From assembly GCF_001280005.1 (NCBI RefSeq), contig NZ_LGDW01000035.1, positions 1 through 23,830 of the forward strand: 23,830 nucleotides of DNA, in the 5' to 3' direction. How positions within the stretch are numbered: the stretch's first letter is position 1; each line of letters starts with the position of its first letter. Below the pieces are notes generated by a model. It saw nothing but the letters and a program-made list of their open reading frames with translations, was not told the origin of the DNA and did no database searches. This document shows, piece after piece, positions 1 to 7,477 of this stretch. The DNA comes from Streptomyces sp. NRRL WC-3618 (GTDB lineage Bacteria > Actinomycetota > Actinomycetes > Streptomycetales > Streptomycetaceae). The position numbers and the translations under genes were made by a program.

Positions 1-132
1 ACGCAGGACGAAGGCCGGCCCGTCCTCGGGGCCGGCCGTGCTGCCGTCCCAGAGGCGGATTCCCACGGGCAGGGGGAGACCCAGCACCTGTTCACTGAAC
101 CGGGCCAGAACTGCTGCGGCTGCTTCGGACAT
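1..132 (-). CDS. Cyclopropane-fatty-acyl-phospholipid synthase family methyltransferase, N-terminal part only
   Basis: The reading frame runs off the window edge, so only the first 44 codons are visible. It starts with ATG at 132, preceded by GGAGAGGA at good spacing. The translated start has the segment GLPLPVGIRLWDGSTAGPED, which resembles the N-terminus of actinobacterial cyclopropane-fatty-acid (mycolic-acid type) synthases, where an R-x-WDGS-x-AGP block precedes the SAM-binding domain. Family members use S-adenosylmethionine to add a methylene group across double bonds of membrane phospholipid acyl chains. The catalytic domain lies outside the window, so the call rests on this one block. 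The gene shows no link to the fucose genes further on. Confidence 0.6.
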   Translation of the reverse strand, partial: MSEAAAAVLARFSEQVLGLPLPVGIRLWDGSTAGPEDGPAFVLR

Positions 133-369
133 GCGAATCCTCTCCGTTCAACGCAGGGGGCCCGCGCGTCTCGTACGGCGGCTGGGCCAGGCAACGTCCA
201 CCGGGGCGGCTGGCGCCGGTGAGTGTAAGCGGACATTGATTGAAAGCTAAAGGGGTCTTTTGTTTTGAGCAGTCGATGGGGGCATGGCCGGTTATCCGGC
301 CCGGTCACGACAGGATTCGGTCCCCCCGGGTGGCCGGGGTCTGCACCCCGGCCGTCCCTTGCCGAGCCG

Positions 370-403
370 AGCAGGCCGCCCGCGACACCGCGAGCGGCCT
401 GCT
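370..403 (-). terminator. Stem-loop downstream of the wall-anchored GDSL hydrolase
   Basis: AGCAGGCCGC at 370-379 pairs perfectly with GCGGCCTGCT at 394-403. A second CGCG/CGCG helix (381-384 with 389-392) closes an ACAC loop after one mismatch. It begins 28 bases past the stop of the 431-1570 gene. There is no T-run, as is common for Streptomyces terminators. Confidence 0.6.
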
Positions 404-430
404 GCCCAAGTCCGATCTACTGACCGCTCG

Positions 431-1570
431 TCAGCTCTCCTCGCCCGTACGGCGTCTGCGCGCGAAGTAGACCGCGGCGGTTCCGGCCACCACGACCGCG
501 AGACCGGCACCCGCGAGGACGGGAGTACTGCTCGACGCGCCGGTCTCGGCGAGATCTCCGTTCGTGGTCGGGTCGTTCGCCCCCGTGTTGTCCTTGCCGG
601 GCGCGGGCGTGCCCGACTCGCTGGGCGTGGGGGACGCGCCTCCACCGGGCGTGCCCGACTCGCTGGGCGTGGGGGACGCGCCCCCACCGGGCGCGTCGCT
701 CTCGGCGAGCATCGCCGAGAAGGCGCCCGCGATCACCTTGTGGCCGTCGGCGTTGGGGTGGGGGTCCGTCTTCGTGCACGCCCAGGTCAGCTGACAGATC
801 TTGGCCACGTTCGCCGGCACCTCGCCCGCGCCGGGCACGTTCACCTGGGTGGTGAAGTCGTCCGAGGAGAAGGCCCCGGCCACGTCCGCCACCTTGAAGC
901 CGGTGGACTTGTACACCTGGGCGATCCCTGTGTTGGCGGCCTTGACCAGGGGTGCCGACTCCTTGGCGGCCTGCTGCCCCGCAGCGCCCTGCAGCCAGGC
1001 CCCCAGGAACGGGTTGTGGTACGTCGAGCCCACGAACTGCGTGTTGTCCGTGCCGGCCTTGCGGAGCGTGCCCGCGATCTGGGCCAGGTTCTTCGCCATG
1101 GCCTGGCTCTTGCTGTTCAGGCATGCCCCGTCGAGGGTGCCGGCCGGGCTGACACAGTTGAGGAGGATGTCGTTGGCGCCCACGCTGAGGGTGACGTAGG
1201 CGACCTTGCCGTGGTGCTGGGCCATGGCCTGCAAGGCGGCGTCCAGTTGGGACTTGGCGTGCGGGTAGTCGCACTCTCCGCCGTTGATCAGGGACTCGGT
1301 GGTCTCAGCGGTGCAGCCGAGGCGTATGTGCTTCAGCCCGGGGGTGCGCTGCTTGAGCTGCGCGTAGAGCTGGTCGGTGTAGGCGACATCGGTGTCCTTG
1401 TCGACGTCCGGCTGGTAGCCGGAGGCCAGGGAGTCGCCGAGCGAGATGTAGTACGTGGTGTCCTTGGCGCCGGTCACCTCGTCGGCGGCGGCCAGTCCGG
1501 GCGTGCTCAGCACGAGCGTCATGGCAGAGACGGCCAACGGGGGGCCGAAACGCTGAAGGGATCTCATCAC
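431..1570 (-). CDS. Secreted SGNH/GDSL-family hydrolase with LAxTG sortase anchor
   Basis: The product has 379 residues. A signal peptide (about residues 1-29, ending LAAA) precedes a lipase-like SGNH hydrolase domain. Visible catalytic blocks are GDSLAS (Ser47), the GAND oxyanion block (131-134) and DPHPN (Asp269, His271). A Ser/Pro/Gly-rich linker with two copies of a 14-residue unit follows (295-322). The end is a sorting signal: LAETG (340-344), a hydrophobic span (about 349-369) and RRRR. LAxTG is the motif recognised by Streptomyces class E sortases, so the enzyme is probably anchored to the cell wall as an esterase or lipase; its substrate cannot be told. The start may be GTG at 1570 or the adjacent ATG at 1567; GGAAAG lies 7 or 10 bases upstream. 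A stem-loop follows the stop. Confidence 0.9.
   Translation of the reverse strand: MMRSLQRFGPPLAVSAMTLVLSTPGLAAADEVTGAKDTTYYISLGDSLASGYQPDVDKDTDVAYTDQLYAQLKQRTPGLKHIRLGCTAETTESLINGGECDYPHAKSQLDAALQAMAQHHGKVAYVTLSVGANDILLNCVSPAGTLDGACLNSKSQAMAKNLAQIAGTLRKAGTDNTQFVGSTYHNPFLGAWLQGAAGQQAAKESAPLVKAANTGIAQVYKSTGFKVADVAGAFSSDDFTTQVNVPGAGEVPANVAKICQLTWACTKTDPHPNADGHKVIAGAFSAMLAESDAPGGGASPTPSESGTPGGGASPTPSESGTPAPGKDNTGANDPTTNGDLAETGASSSTPVLAGAGLAVVVAGTAAVYFARRRRTGEES
605..688 (-). repeat. Two tandem 42-bp repeats in the linker of the anchored hydrolase
   Basis: Units 605-646 and 647-688 are nearly identical and each encodes GGGASPTPSESGTP. They lengthen the wall-spanning linker between the hydrolase domain and the LAETG signal. 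Such in-frame repeats are prone to copy-number change. Confidence 0.85.
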
Positions 1571-1949
1571 TTACATGCTTTCCAGTTGCTGGGGGGGAGG
1601 TTGAGTGCCGAAAGGCATTGGCCTGAGACGTGGCTACAAGCAGCGGAACTCAGCCGCAACGGTTTCCGGGCACCCGAAGAAGGCCTTGGTGAAGGCATAG
1701 GGGGATTTCTGCCTCCGTGACGCTGCGGGATCTGCCCGCCTTCGCTTCGGAGACGCGGGTGTAAATCTAGCAAGGCTGACACCGAGTTGGATATGGGCGG
1801 CCGACAACGTAACGATCACATCGACACGTATAACCACCAGAAGGGCTCGAGCGGCCGGGAATTGCTCACCAGACTCGCTGGTAAGCATTCGTTGAGTGAT
1901 CAGCCGGGTGGCAACTCACCTCGCAGGCAGCCACCCACCTGCACGAGTG
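1571..1949. other. Intergenic stretch with no supported gene
   Basis: This lies upstream of the anchored hydrolase. It should hold that gene's promoter, but I see no convincing -35/-10 pair. Short open frames here lack ribosome binding sites and recognisable sequence. Confidence 0.5.
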
Positions 1950-2232
1950 AACCGCTCCGGGATCAGTGGATGCCCTACAGCTTAAGTCCAACTGCCGGTT
2001 GGGGGGCTGGTGTTGAGCGCAGCAGTTGACCCCTTGTTGCACGGGCCGAATGGCACCGATCGCAGAATGCAGACGCTGGAGGTTAATCCGGTCCACCCAT
2101 TCCGCGGAGTTGGATAGCCCGCGGCAGTTCGGCTCGACCCCGAACACCTTCTTGAACTCGCCGATGAACGCTACGAGCGTCTTGGTAACCGGTCGAGCTC
2201 TGCCGTGAGGAAAGCCTACGCCGCCTTCAAAA
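1950..2232 (-). mobile_element. Internally deleted IS3-family insertion sequence remnant
   Basis: Three pieces of an IS3 element survive. At about 2180-2230 one frame reads VLKAA(stop)AFLTAELDRL, matching the usual OrfA C-terminus (ILKKAxAFFAAELDR). In a different frame, from about 2189, TKTLVAFIGEFKKVFGVEP matches the OrfB N-terminus (MIAFIDEHKxxFGVEP). After a few residues it jumps to EWVDRINLQRLHSAIG...AQHQPP, the OrfB C-terminus (about 1980-2108). Most of the DDE domain is therefore missing. GATCCCGGAGCGGTTCA at about 1950-1966 may be the original right end. The element cannot encode a transposase. The family call rests on motif memory, but three collinear matches agree. Confidence 0.75.
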
Positions 2233-2262
2233 CCAGACAGCCGCCGTCCGACTGGGCGCGGG

Positions 2263-2532
2263 TCATGCTGGATTGGTGCGGCATGCCGTCGCGGCCTGCG
2301 ACGCCTGCCATGACCGCATCCACGACGCGCAGTCGGCCGGGTCATTCACGCCCTGATCACGGAGAGCTGGATGACGGGAAACCGTCACGTCCGGATAGGC
2401 GTCCCTGCCCGAGGCGGTGATGCCGAGGTCCAGGCTCGGGCCCTCGTCCTCGGTGGGGAGGTAGTAGTTCTCCTGGGCATCCAGGACGAGCGTCGTTCCG
2501 GCGGCGTTCGCGGCCGCGGTTGCGACCGCCAT
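2263..2532 (-). pseudogene. Remnant of a secreted protein (N-terminal fragment)
   Basis: The first 50 or so codons are strongly G/C at the third position and read MAVATAAANAAG, then TTLVLDAQENYYLPTEDEG and an SLDLGITASGRDAYPDVTV segment. This looks like the end of a signal peptide followed by a mature secreted domain. Upstream in the same frame the codons give RTWRIAAAAA before a TAA stop, as though the charged start of the signal peptide survives but its start codon is lost. After about residue 50 codon bias collapses and the frame runs into unrelated sequence. I do not recognise the family. I read it as a decayed 5' fragment next to the IS3 remnant; it could instead be a short real gene starting at ATG 2532. 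Confidence 0.4.
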
Positions 2533-2585
2533 AGCGGCGGCCGCCGCTATCCGCCATGTTCTTTACGGGCAACGGGCAACGGGCC

Positions 2586-2631
2586 GTTCCGTCCGGTGCC
2601 CCGTACGCGGAGAGGGGGCGCCGGACGGAAC
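2586..2631 (-). terminator. Strong stem-loop downstream of the ricin-lectin GDSL esterase
   Basis: GTTCCGTCCGGTGCCCC (2586-2602) pairs with GGGGCGCCGGACGGAAC (2615-2631) over 17 positions with a single wobble or mismatch, around a 12-base loop. It begins 27 bases after the stop of the esterase gene at 2658. Confidence 0.75.
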
Positions 2632-2657
2632 TACGTCGTCCGGGAGGTGGGCACCGC

Positions 2658-4298
2658 TCAGGGGGTGAGCAGCGAGAGGTTCACGGTGTTGGCCATGGCC
2701 TGCATGCCCGCGCTGTTGGGGTGGAGATGGTCGCCGCTGTCGTAGGCGGGGAGCAGCTGCGCCGGGTTGGCCGGGTCCCGGAGCGCCGCGTCGAAGTCGA
2801 TCACCGCGTCGAAGGCGCCGCTGGTGCGGATCCAGTTGTTCACCTGGGCGCGGGTGGCGGCCTTGGCGGTGGTCTGCGTGGAGTTCGGCAGGATCGTCCC
2901 GCCGATGATGCGGACACCGGCCTGGTGTGCCTGGTTGATCATGGTCTGGTAACCGGCGATGATCTGGTCGGCGGTGGTGGGGGTGGTGGTGGAGTTGATG
3001 TCGTTGATGCCCTCCAGCAGGATGACGTCCTTCACGCCCGGCTGGGTCAGGACGTCGTGGGAGAACCGGGTCTTGGCCGCGATGCCCTGCGGCGCGGACG
3101 GGCTGTCGGTGACCACCCGGTTGCCGCCGATGCCGGCATCGACCACGCCGAGGCGCTGGCCGCCGGACTGGGCCTGGAGCCGCCGGGCGAGGTAGTCGGG
3201 CCAGCGCTGGTTTGCGTTGTCGGTGGTGACGGAGCCGTCGGTGATGGAGTCGCCGATGGCCACGACGGTTCCGTTGGCCGTGGGTGACACGACGTCGAGT
3301 CCGGCGACGTAGAACCAGTGGTTCGTGGTGGTGGTGAAGTTCGTCGCGGCCTCCTCGGTGGCGTGGTTGCCGGTGCCCCCGGCGGACAGGTAGGAGGTCT
3401 GGTGGGCGTTGTCGTGGTAGGTCGAGGCGCCGGTGGTGCCCGGGAGGTAGACGCTCACCAGCAGGTTCTGCTCCGCGGCGACCGGCATCGGGATGACGTC
3501 GCTGGTCAGTTCCTGCCCGGCGGGGATGGTGGGCGTGGCCGACCGGCCGAAGGTGACGGTGTGTGTGGTGCCCGCGACCGCGGTGGCGCCGCTGGACTGG
3601 ACGGCCACCGTGACGGCGCCGACCGAGAGGGCGGTGGTGCTGCGCAGGTTGGACAGCCGGATGCGCAGTCCCGCGCCGGAGGTGTTGTTGTGGACGACCA
3701 TCCGGATGGTCCGCTCGGTGAAGGTCTGGCCGCCGCTGGTCATGCTCGGGCCCCAGGTCGCCGAGCGCGGGCGCTCGGTCAGGCTCCACTGCTGGTTGGT
3801 CGTGTTCTTGCAGGTCCACTGGATGATCGCGTGGTTCTCCGCGGTGGAGTTGTCGGAGACGTCCAGGCACAGGCCGCTGCGGGCGGAGACGATCGCCGAA
3901 CCGCTGACAGTCCAGTTCTGGTTGGTGGAGCCGGTGCAGGGCCACTGGATGATCGCGGCCCCCTCGGTCGTGGAGCCGTTCTGGACGTCCATGCACTTGC
4001 CGCTGTTGATGTTGACCAGCGAGAAGGTGCCGTCGCCGTGGTCGACCGCCTCCCACAGCTGGCCGGGGCCGCCGGAGGCGGTCTTCTGCACGACCGCCGC
4101 TGTGTTGGCCAGGGAGTCCGACAGCACGGCGGCGTTCTTGCCGCTGTTGGCCGCTGTCAGCGCGTAGACGTGGCCGCCCTGCGGCGCGCCCGCGGCCGAG
4201 GCGTCTGCCGCCGGGACGAGGGTGAGTCCGACAGCGGCCAGACAGGTGGCGGATGCCGTGGCCGTGAGTCTGGCGGCAAGTCTTCGGGAGGTGTGCAT
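2658..4298 (-). CDS. Secreted ricin-type lectin / SGNH-GDSL esterase
   Basis: The product has 546 residues if started at ATG 4298, which is preceded by AAAGGG and begins a clear signal peptide (MHTSRRLAAR... cut near ADASAAG, 33-37). An in-frame ATG at 4400 would put 34 basic residues before the signal, so I rejected it. Residues about 40-172 form a ricin-type beta-trefoil carbohydrate-binding domain with QLWEAV, QNWTV and QQWSL repeats. A beta-rich linker leads to an SGNH hydrolase: GDSIT (349-353, Ser351), GIGGNR (389-394), EGINDIN (429-435) and DHLHP (Asp523, His526). This resembles secreted carbohydrate esterases, so it may deacylate a fucosylated or other plant or fungal glycan alongside the neighbouring fucosidase. 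The substrate is inference. It lies downstream of the fucosidase on the same strand, with a stem-loop between them. Confidence 0.9.
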   Translation of the reverse strand: MHTSRRLAARLTATASATCLAAVGLTLVPAADASAAGAPQGGHVYALTAANSGKNAAVLSDSLANTAAVVQKTASGGPGQLWEAVDHGDGTFSLVNINSGKCMDVQNGSTTEGAAIIQWPCTGSTNQNWTVSGSAIVSARSGLCLDVSDNSTAENHAIIQWTCKNTTNQQWSLTERPRSATWGPSMTSGGQTFTERTIRMVVHNNTSGAGLRIRLSNLRSTTALSVGAVTVAVQSSGATAVAGTTHTVTFGRSATPTIPAGQELTSDVIPMPVAAEQNLLVSVYLPGTTGASTYHDNAHQTSYLSAGGTGNHATEEAATNFTTTTNHWFYVAGLDVVSPTANGTVVAIGDSITDGSVTTDNANQRWPDYLARRLQAQSGGQRLGVVDAGIGGNRVVTDSPSAPQGIAAKTRFSHDVLTQPGVKDVILLEGINDINSTTTPTTADQIIAGYQTMINQAHQAGVRIIGGTILPNSTQTTAKAATRAQVNNWIRTSGAFDAVIDFDAALRDPANPAQLLPAYDSGDHLHPNSAGMQAMANTVNLSLLTP

Positions 4299-4374
4299 GT
4301 GCGGCCCTTTGCTGGGTGGGACGTGCGGCTCTTGCGCGTCTTCTTCGTGTAGACGTGCGGGTCGGAGGGACCCC

Positions 4375-4418
4375 GGCCCACAGCGGCACGCAGGAGGCAT
4401 GTCGTGGCGCTGTGGGCC
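4375..4418 (-). terminator. Stem-loop between fucosidase and esterase genes
   Basis: GGCCCACAGCG (4375-4385) pairs perfectly with CGCTGTGGGCC (4408-4418). Four further pairs (CACG 4387-4390 with CGTG 4403-4406) follow after a mismatch, leaving a 12-base loop. It begins 37 bases past the fucosidase stop, so it may terminate or attenuate transcription before the esterase gene. Confidence 0.6.
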
Positions 4419-4454
4419 GGGAAGATGTACGGGCGGCGCGGCCGTGGCGGGTGG

Positions 4455-6515
4455 TCAGGAGGTGGGCTGGAAGGTCCACAGCAGGTTGTTGTTGGTCACC
4501 CAGGTCCACTGCCCGGTCACGGACCCGGAGGGGACCTGTCCGCCGCCGTCGAGGACGAGTCCGGTGGTGCGGTTGGCGATCGAGTACCGGCCGTTGCCGC
4601 GGTCGGTTATCTTCCACTGCTGGTGGGGGCCGCCGTTCCAGGCCGCTTGCTGGGCTGGAGCGCCGTTGCTGGTGGAGCCCCAGCCGTCGGCGACCATGCC
4701 GTTGGCGCGGTTGACCAGCCGGTAGTAGCCGTCGCCGAGGTCTACGGCCTGCCACTGGAGGTTGGGGTTGTCGACCGGGGTCCACTGCTTGAGGTTCGAG
4801 CCGCTGGCGACGTTGCCGCCGCTGTCCAGGGCCAGACCGTCGGTGACGTTGATCAGACGGAAGTACGTGGCCGGATTGAAGGTGACCTTCAGTGAGACGA
4901 TGGCGTCGTTGTTGCCGCTCACCCGCAGGTCGGGATTGTCCGCGGTGAACGTCCAGGCCGTGCCGGTGAAGTTGTCGCCGGAGTAGCCCGTCACCCGGTA
5001 GCCCTGGGGCACCCTGAGCGAGGAGATGGTCGCGGAGCCCACTCCCGCGGCCGACAGCTGGGAGGAGGTGTAGCTGCCCAGCGTCAGGGCGGCGCTCGCC
5101 GAGGAGTAACTCACGTCCTGGAACACGGTCACCCGGGCTGCGGCGGCGGCCGTGGGGACGCCGCTGACCTCGACGCAGACCACGGAGTCATTGGCGTCCG
5201 GGGCGGTGGCCGGCACGGTGACGCTGATCTGGCCGCCGCTGACGGTGTAGGTGAGTGAGGCCGACGGGTTGTTCATCAGGTAGACGCGGCTGATCGTGTT
5301 GGTGATCGCCGGGATCTGCAGTACGCCGCCTGCGGGCCAGGTGAAGACGTGAGCGAACAGCTTGCCGTCCTTCTTGGTGGCCCTGCCCCAAGTGGGGTCG
5401 GTGGTGAAGGGGCTTGCCGTGGCTCCGTGCACGCTGTCGCCGTACGTCGCCATCCAGGAGGCCAGGCCGCGCAGGATGGTCACGGATCCGGTGGTGACCG
5501 AGCCGTCGCCCTTGGGGCCGATGTTCAGCAGAAAATTGCCGTCCCGCGAGACGCAGGTGACGAGCTCCTGAACGAAATCCTTGACGGGGCGGTAGGAGTT
5601 CTCTCGGCCCGACTGGTAGCCCCAGGCACCGTTCATGGTGTCGCATCTCTCCCACTGGCGGTCCAGGGGCGCGTTGGGGACACCGAACTCCGCGACCGCG
5701 TAGTCGCCCAGACCGAGGTCCCGCTTGACCCGTTCGTTGACGACGAGTCCGGGCTTGCGGGCGATCAGCCAGTTGTAGAGGTCGACACCGTCCGACCGCA
5801 GCCACCAGTCCTCGAGGGTGGGGCTGGAGGGTTCGCCGAACCAGTCGCCGTCGAACCACAGGAGCGCCGGGTCGTAGCGGTCCAGCAGCTCCTGCAGTTG
5901 GGCTTTCATGTCCGCGATGTAACCCGTGCGGGCGGCCTGCGAGGCCATCGTGGTGAGACCGTTTCGGATGGTCTGGGAGGGGTGGTTCCAGTCCAGGATC
6001 GAGTAGTAGAGCCCGAACTTGACGCCTCGTGCCTCGCACTCGGTCTTGAGCGCCGCCAGCAGATCACCCTGGACACCGGCGTAGTCACGCAGGTTGTACG
6101 GCTTGGTGCCGGTGGTGTCGGTGAAGCCGGGGACGTTGGAGTCCCACATGGCGAAGCCTTCATGGTGTTTGGCCGTGATGACCAGGTACTTCATGCCGGC
6201 GTCCGCCGCCAGTTGGGCGATGGTCGCCGCGTTGAACGCGGTGGGGTTGAAGTGCGCGGACACCTGGGTCTGGTAGTCGGCCTTGGACCAGCTCTCTGAG
6301 CTGAAGGCCCACTCGCCGTGGCCGAGGTAGGAATAGGACCCGAAGTGGATGAACATCCCGAACCGGGCCTGGTACCACCAGTCCATCTTCGAGGAGACCG
6401 AGTACGCCTCGGCGGCGGTGGGCCACAGGGCCTGCGGCAGTCCGAAGGCCACGGTGCCGCCGGCGAGGGCGGCGGCCTTGATGAGGGAGCGCCTGCTGAG
6501 GGGAGCGGAGGTCAT
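4455..6515 (-). CDS. Tat-exported GH29 alpha-L-fucosidase with crystallin-like and ricin lectin domains
   Basis: The product has 686 residues, with ATG at 6515 and AGGAG 7 bases upstream. A twin-arginine signal (SRRSLIKAA, 7-15) implies export in the folded state. Residues about 44-365 are the glycoside hydrolase 29 barrel: FGMFIHFG (52-59), the ITAKHHEGFAMW block (113-124), and LLWFDGDW (218-225), where Asp222 matches the family nucleophile in the SDGEW-type motif of animal fucosidases. Residues about 460-547 (VTVFQDVSY... RVPQGYRVTGYSG...) form a beta/gamma-crystallin-like domain. Residues about 550-684 form a ricin-type lectin with QWQAV, QQWKI and LLWTF repeats. The enzyme should hydrolyse alpha-L-fucosides outside the cell to free L-fucose. 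That fits the fucose catabolic operon immediately upstream and operator-like sites in its 320-bp leader. Confidence 0.95.
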   Translation of the reverse strand: MTSAPLSRRSLIKAAALAGGTVAFGLPQALWPTAAEAYSVSSKMDWWYQARFGMFIHFGSYSYLGHGEWAFSSESWSKADYQTQVSAHFNPTAFNAATIAQLAADAGMKYLVITAKHHEGFAMWDSNVPGFTDTTGTKPYNLRDYAGVQGDLLAALKTECEARGVKFGLYYSILDWNHPSQTIRNGLTTMASQAARTGYIADMKAQLQELLDRYDPALLWFDGDWFGEPSSPTLEDWWLRSDGVDLYNWLIARKPGLVVNERVKRDLGLGDYAVAEFGVPNAPLDRQWERCDTMNGAWGYQSGRENSYRPVKDFVQELVTCVSRDGNFLLNIGPKGDGSVTTGSVTILRGLASWMATYGDSVHGATASPFTTDPTWGRATKKDGKLFAHVFTWPAGGVLQIPAITNTISRVYLMNNPSASLTYTVSGGQISVTVPATAPDANDSVVCVEVSGVPTAAAAARVTVFQDVSYSSASAALTLGSYTSSQLSAAGVGSATISSLRVPQGYRVTGYSGDNFTGTAWTFTADNPDLRVSGNNDAIVSLKVTFNPATYFRLINVTDGLALDSGGNVASGSNLKQWTPVDNPNLQWQAVDLGDGYYRLVNRANGMVADGWGSTSNGAPAQQAAWNGGPHQQWKITDRGNGRYSIANRTTGLVLDGGGQVPSGSVTGQWTWVTNNNLLWTFQPTS

Positions 6516-6627
6516 GTGCGGCTCCTGAAGGGGTGAAGGACACGGGGCGTGTCCACAGTGGGTTGTCCGTGACTCAGCCCGGACGGCGGGGAACGACGGC
6601 TCGTGTCCGCTCAGGCCACATCTTCTC

Positions 6628-6642
6628 GGACATCGGATGTAT
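6628..6642. promoter_or_regulatory. Operator-like palindrome, site A (fucosidase)
   Basis: GGACATCGGATGTAT contains the perfect 11-bp palindrome ACATC-G-GATGT and matches 13 of 15 positions of the motif shared with sites B, C and D. It lies 113 bp upstream of the fucosidase start. Read on the minus strand the site begins TTAATACATC, so a -10 element could overlap it. A TAGACA about 20 bases further upstream is a poor -35 candidate. Confidence 0.6.
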
Positions 6643-6733
6643 TAAGGGCCACTCGCTCACGTCTTGTCTAGAGCTAAGGGCAGAAATGAGAAATCTCCTC
6701 GTCACTGCCCCACGATCAGGTCAACACGCAAAA

Positions 6734-6748
6734 ATAGATCGGATCTAT
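6734..6748. promoter_or_regulatory. Perfect 15-bp palindrome, site A2, related to the operator
   Basis: ATAGATC-G-GATCTAT is perfectly symmetric. It shares the outer ATA/TAT and the ATCSGAT core with the motif of the other sites, differing only at the paired fourth and twelfth positions. Its centre is 106 bp from that of site A. It may be a second binding site for the same regulator or a site for a relative. Confidence 0.45.
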
Positions 6749-6781
6749 CACGGTCGATGCGGGGAAAAAAATGCACACGGC

Positions 6782-6813
6782 TTCGCAGCGCGGCCATCTG
6801 ACCGCACTGCGAA
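6782..6813 (-). terminator. Terminator of the fucose/lactate operon
   Basis: TTCGCAGCGCGG (6782-6793) pairs with CCGCACTGCGAA (6802-6813) over 12 positions with one mismatch and an 8-base loop. On the minus strand a run of seven T lies just beyond (6767-6773). It begins 22 bases past the lutC stop and closes the operon before the fucosidase promoter region. Confidence 0.7.
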
Positions 6814-6835
6814 ACCGTGATGTCCGCTCCGGCGG

Positions 6836-7477
6836 CTACGCGTCCTCCAGCACGATGATGTCGAGGGTCCTGGGCCCGTGTACGCCCTCCACCCGCTCCA
6901 GCTCGATGTCGCTGGTCGCCGAGGGGCCTGAGATGAGGGTCAGCGGCCGCGACGGGTCGAGGCGACGGAGCGCATCGGGCACGTCGGGTGTGATCTGATC
7001 GGCCCGGACCAGGCAGATGTGCTGGTCCGGGAGCAGCGTCAGGGCCCGCCGTCCCTGGCCCGGACCGTGGTCGAGGACCACGGTGCCGGTGACGGCGATG
7101 GCCGCGGCGACCGTGGTGACCACGGCGTCCGCCGTGTCGAGCTGTCCGACGGTCAGCGGCAAGACGTCCGCCGGCAGCGACCAGGGGCCGTCCGGGACCA
7201 GGCCTTCGGGAAGCCCGGACGGCACCACCAGGGAACGTGCTCCGGTACGGCTCAGAGCGCTGCCCACGGCCGCCGCGGCACCGGCTGCCGGAACACGGAC
7301 CACTGTGGCGCGGTACTCGGCGGCACGCTCGGCGAACAGCCCCACGACGTCCTCTCCCGCGTGGTCGGCGCGGCGACCACGCGGACGTGGCAGATCGTCG
7401 GGGCGCTCGGAGCCGGGAACACCGGACAGGGCTGCCCGAACCGCGCTCAGGACGCTCTCCCGGCCGTTCATCGTCAT
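6836..7477 (-). CDS. lutC: LUD-domain lactate utilisation protein LutC
   Basis: The product has 213 residues from ATG 7477, which overlaps the lutB stop as ATGA and has GGGAGG just upstream. A longer frame from 7537 would run deep into lutB and is rejected. The LUD signature is visible: TGTVVLDHG (130-138), LLPDQHICLV (148-157) and GPSATSDIE (184-192). LutC is the third component of the LutABC L-lactate-oxidising complex, which converts L-lactate to pyruvate in the cytoplasm using the iron-sulfur proteins LutA and LutB. It is the last gene of the operon and is followed by a terminator. Confidence 0.93.
   Translation of the reverse strand: MTMNGRESVLSAVRAALSGVPGSERPDDLPRPRGRRADHAGEDVVGLFAERAAEYRATVVRVPAAGAAAAVGSALSRTGARSLVVPSGLPEGLVPDGPWSLPADVLPLTVGQLDTADAVVTTVAAAIAVTGTVVLDHGPGQGRRALTLLPDQHICLVRADQITPDVPDALRRLDPSRPLTLISGPSATSDIELERVEGVHGPRTLDIIVLEDA

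Noticed and set aside
284..1720. Long plus-strand open frame of 478 codons over the anchored hydrolase gene
   Set aside because: Its product is Arg/Gly/Val-rich low-complexity sequence with no motif, while the opposite strand encodes a clear SGNH hydrolase with signal peptide and sorting signal.
2531..2550. Perfect 20-bp palindrome of GCGGC/GCCGC type
   Set aside because: It coincides with a run of alanine codons in the signal-peptide-like fragment. GCG/GCC repeats form such palindromes by chance, and there is no promoter or paired site nearby.
2563..4785. 740-codon minus-strand frame covering the esterase and part of the fucosidase
   Set aside because: It is an Arg/Pro/His-rich shadow frame; the esterase and fucosidase frames carry real domains in the same DNA.
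6650..6660. Possible -35/-10 promoter next to site A for the fucosidase
   Set aside because: TAGACA and TTAATA are 19-20 bases apart and the second overlaps the palindrome. The spacing is poor, so I did not list a promoter.
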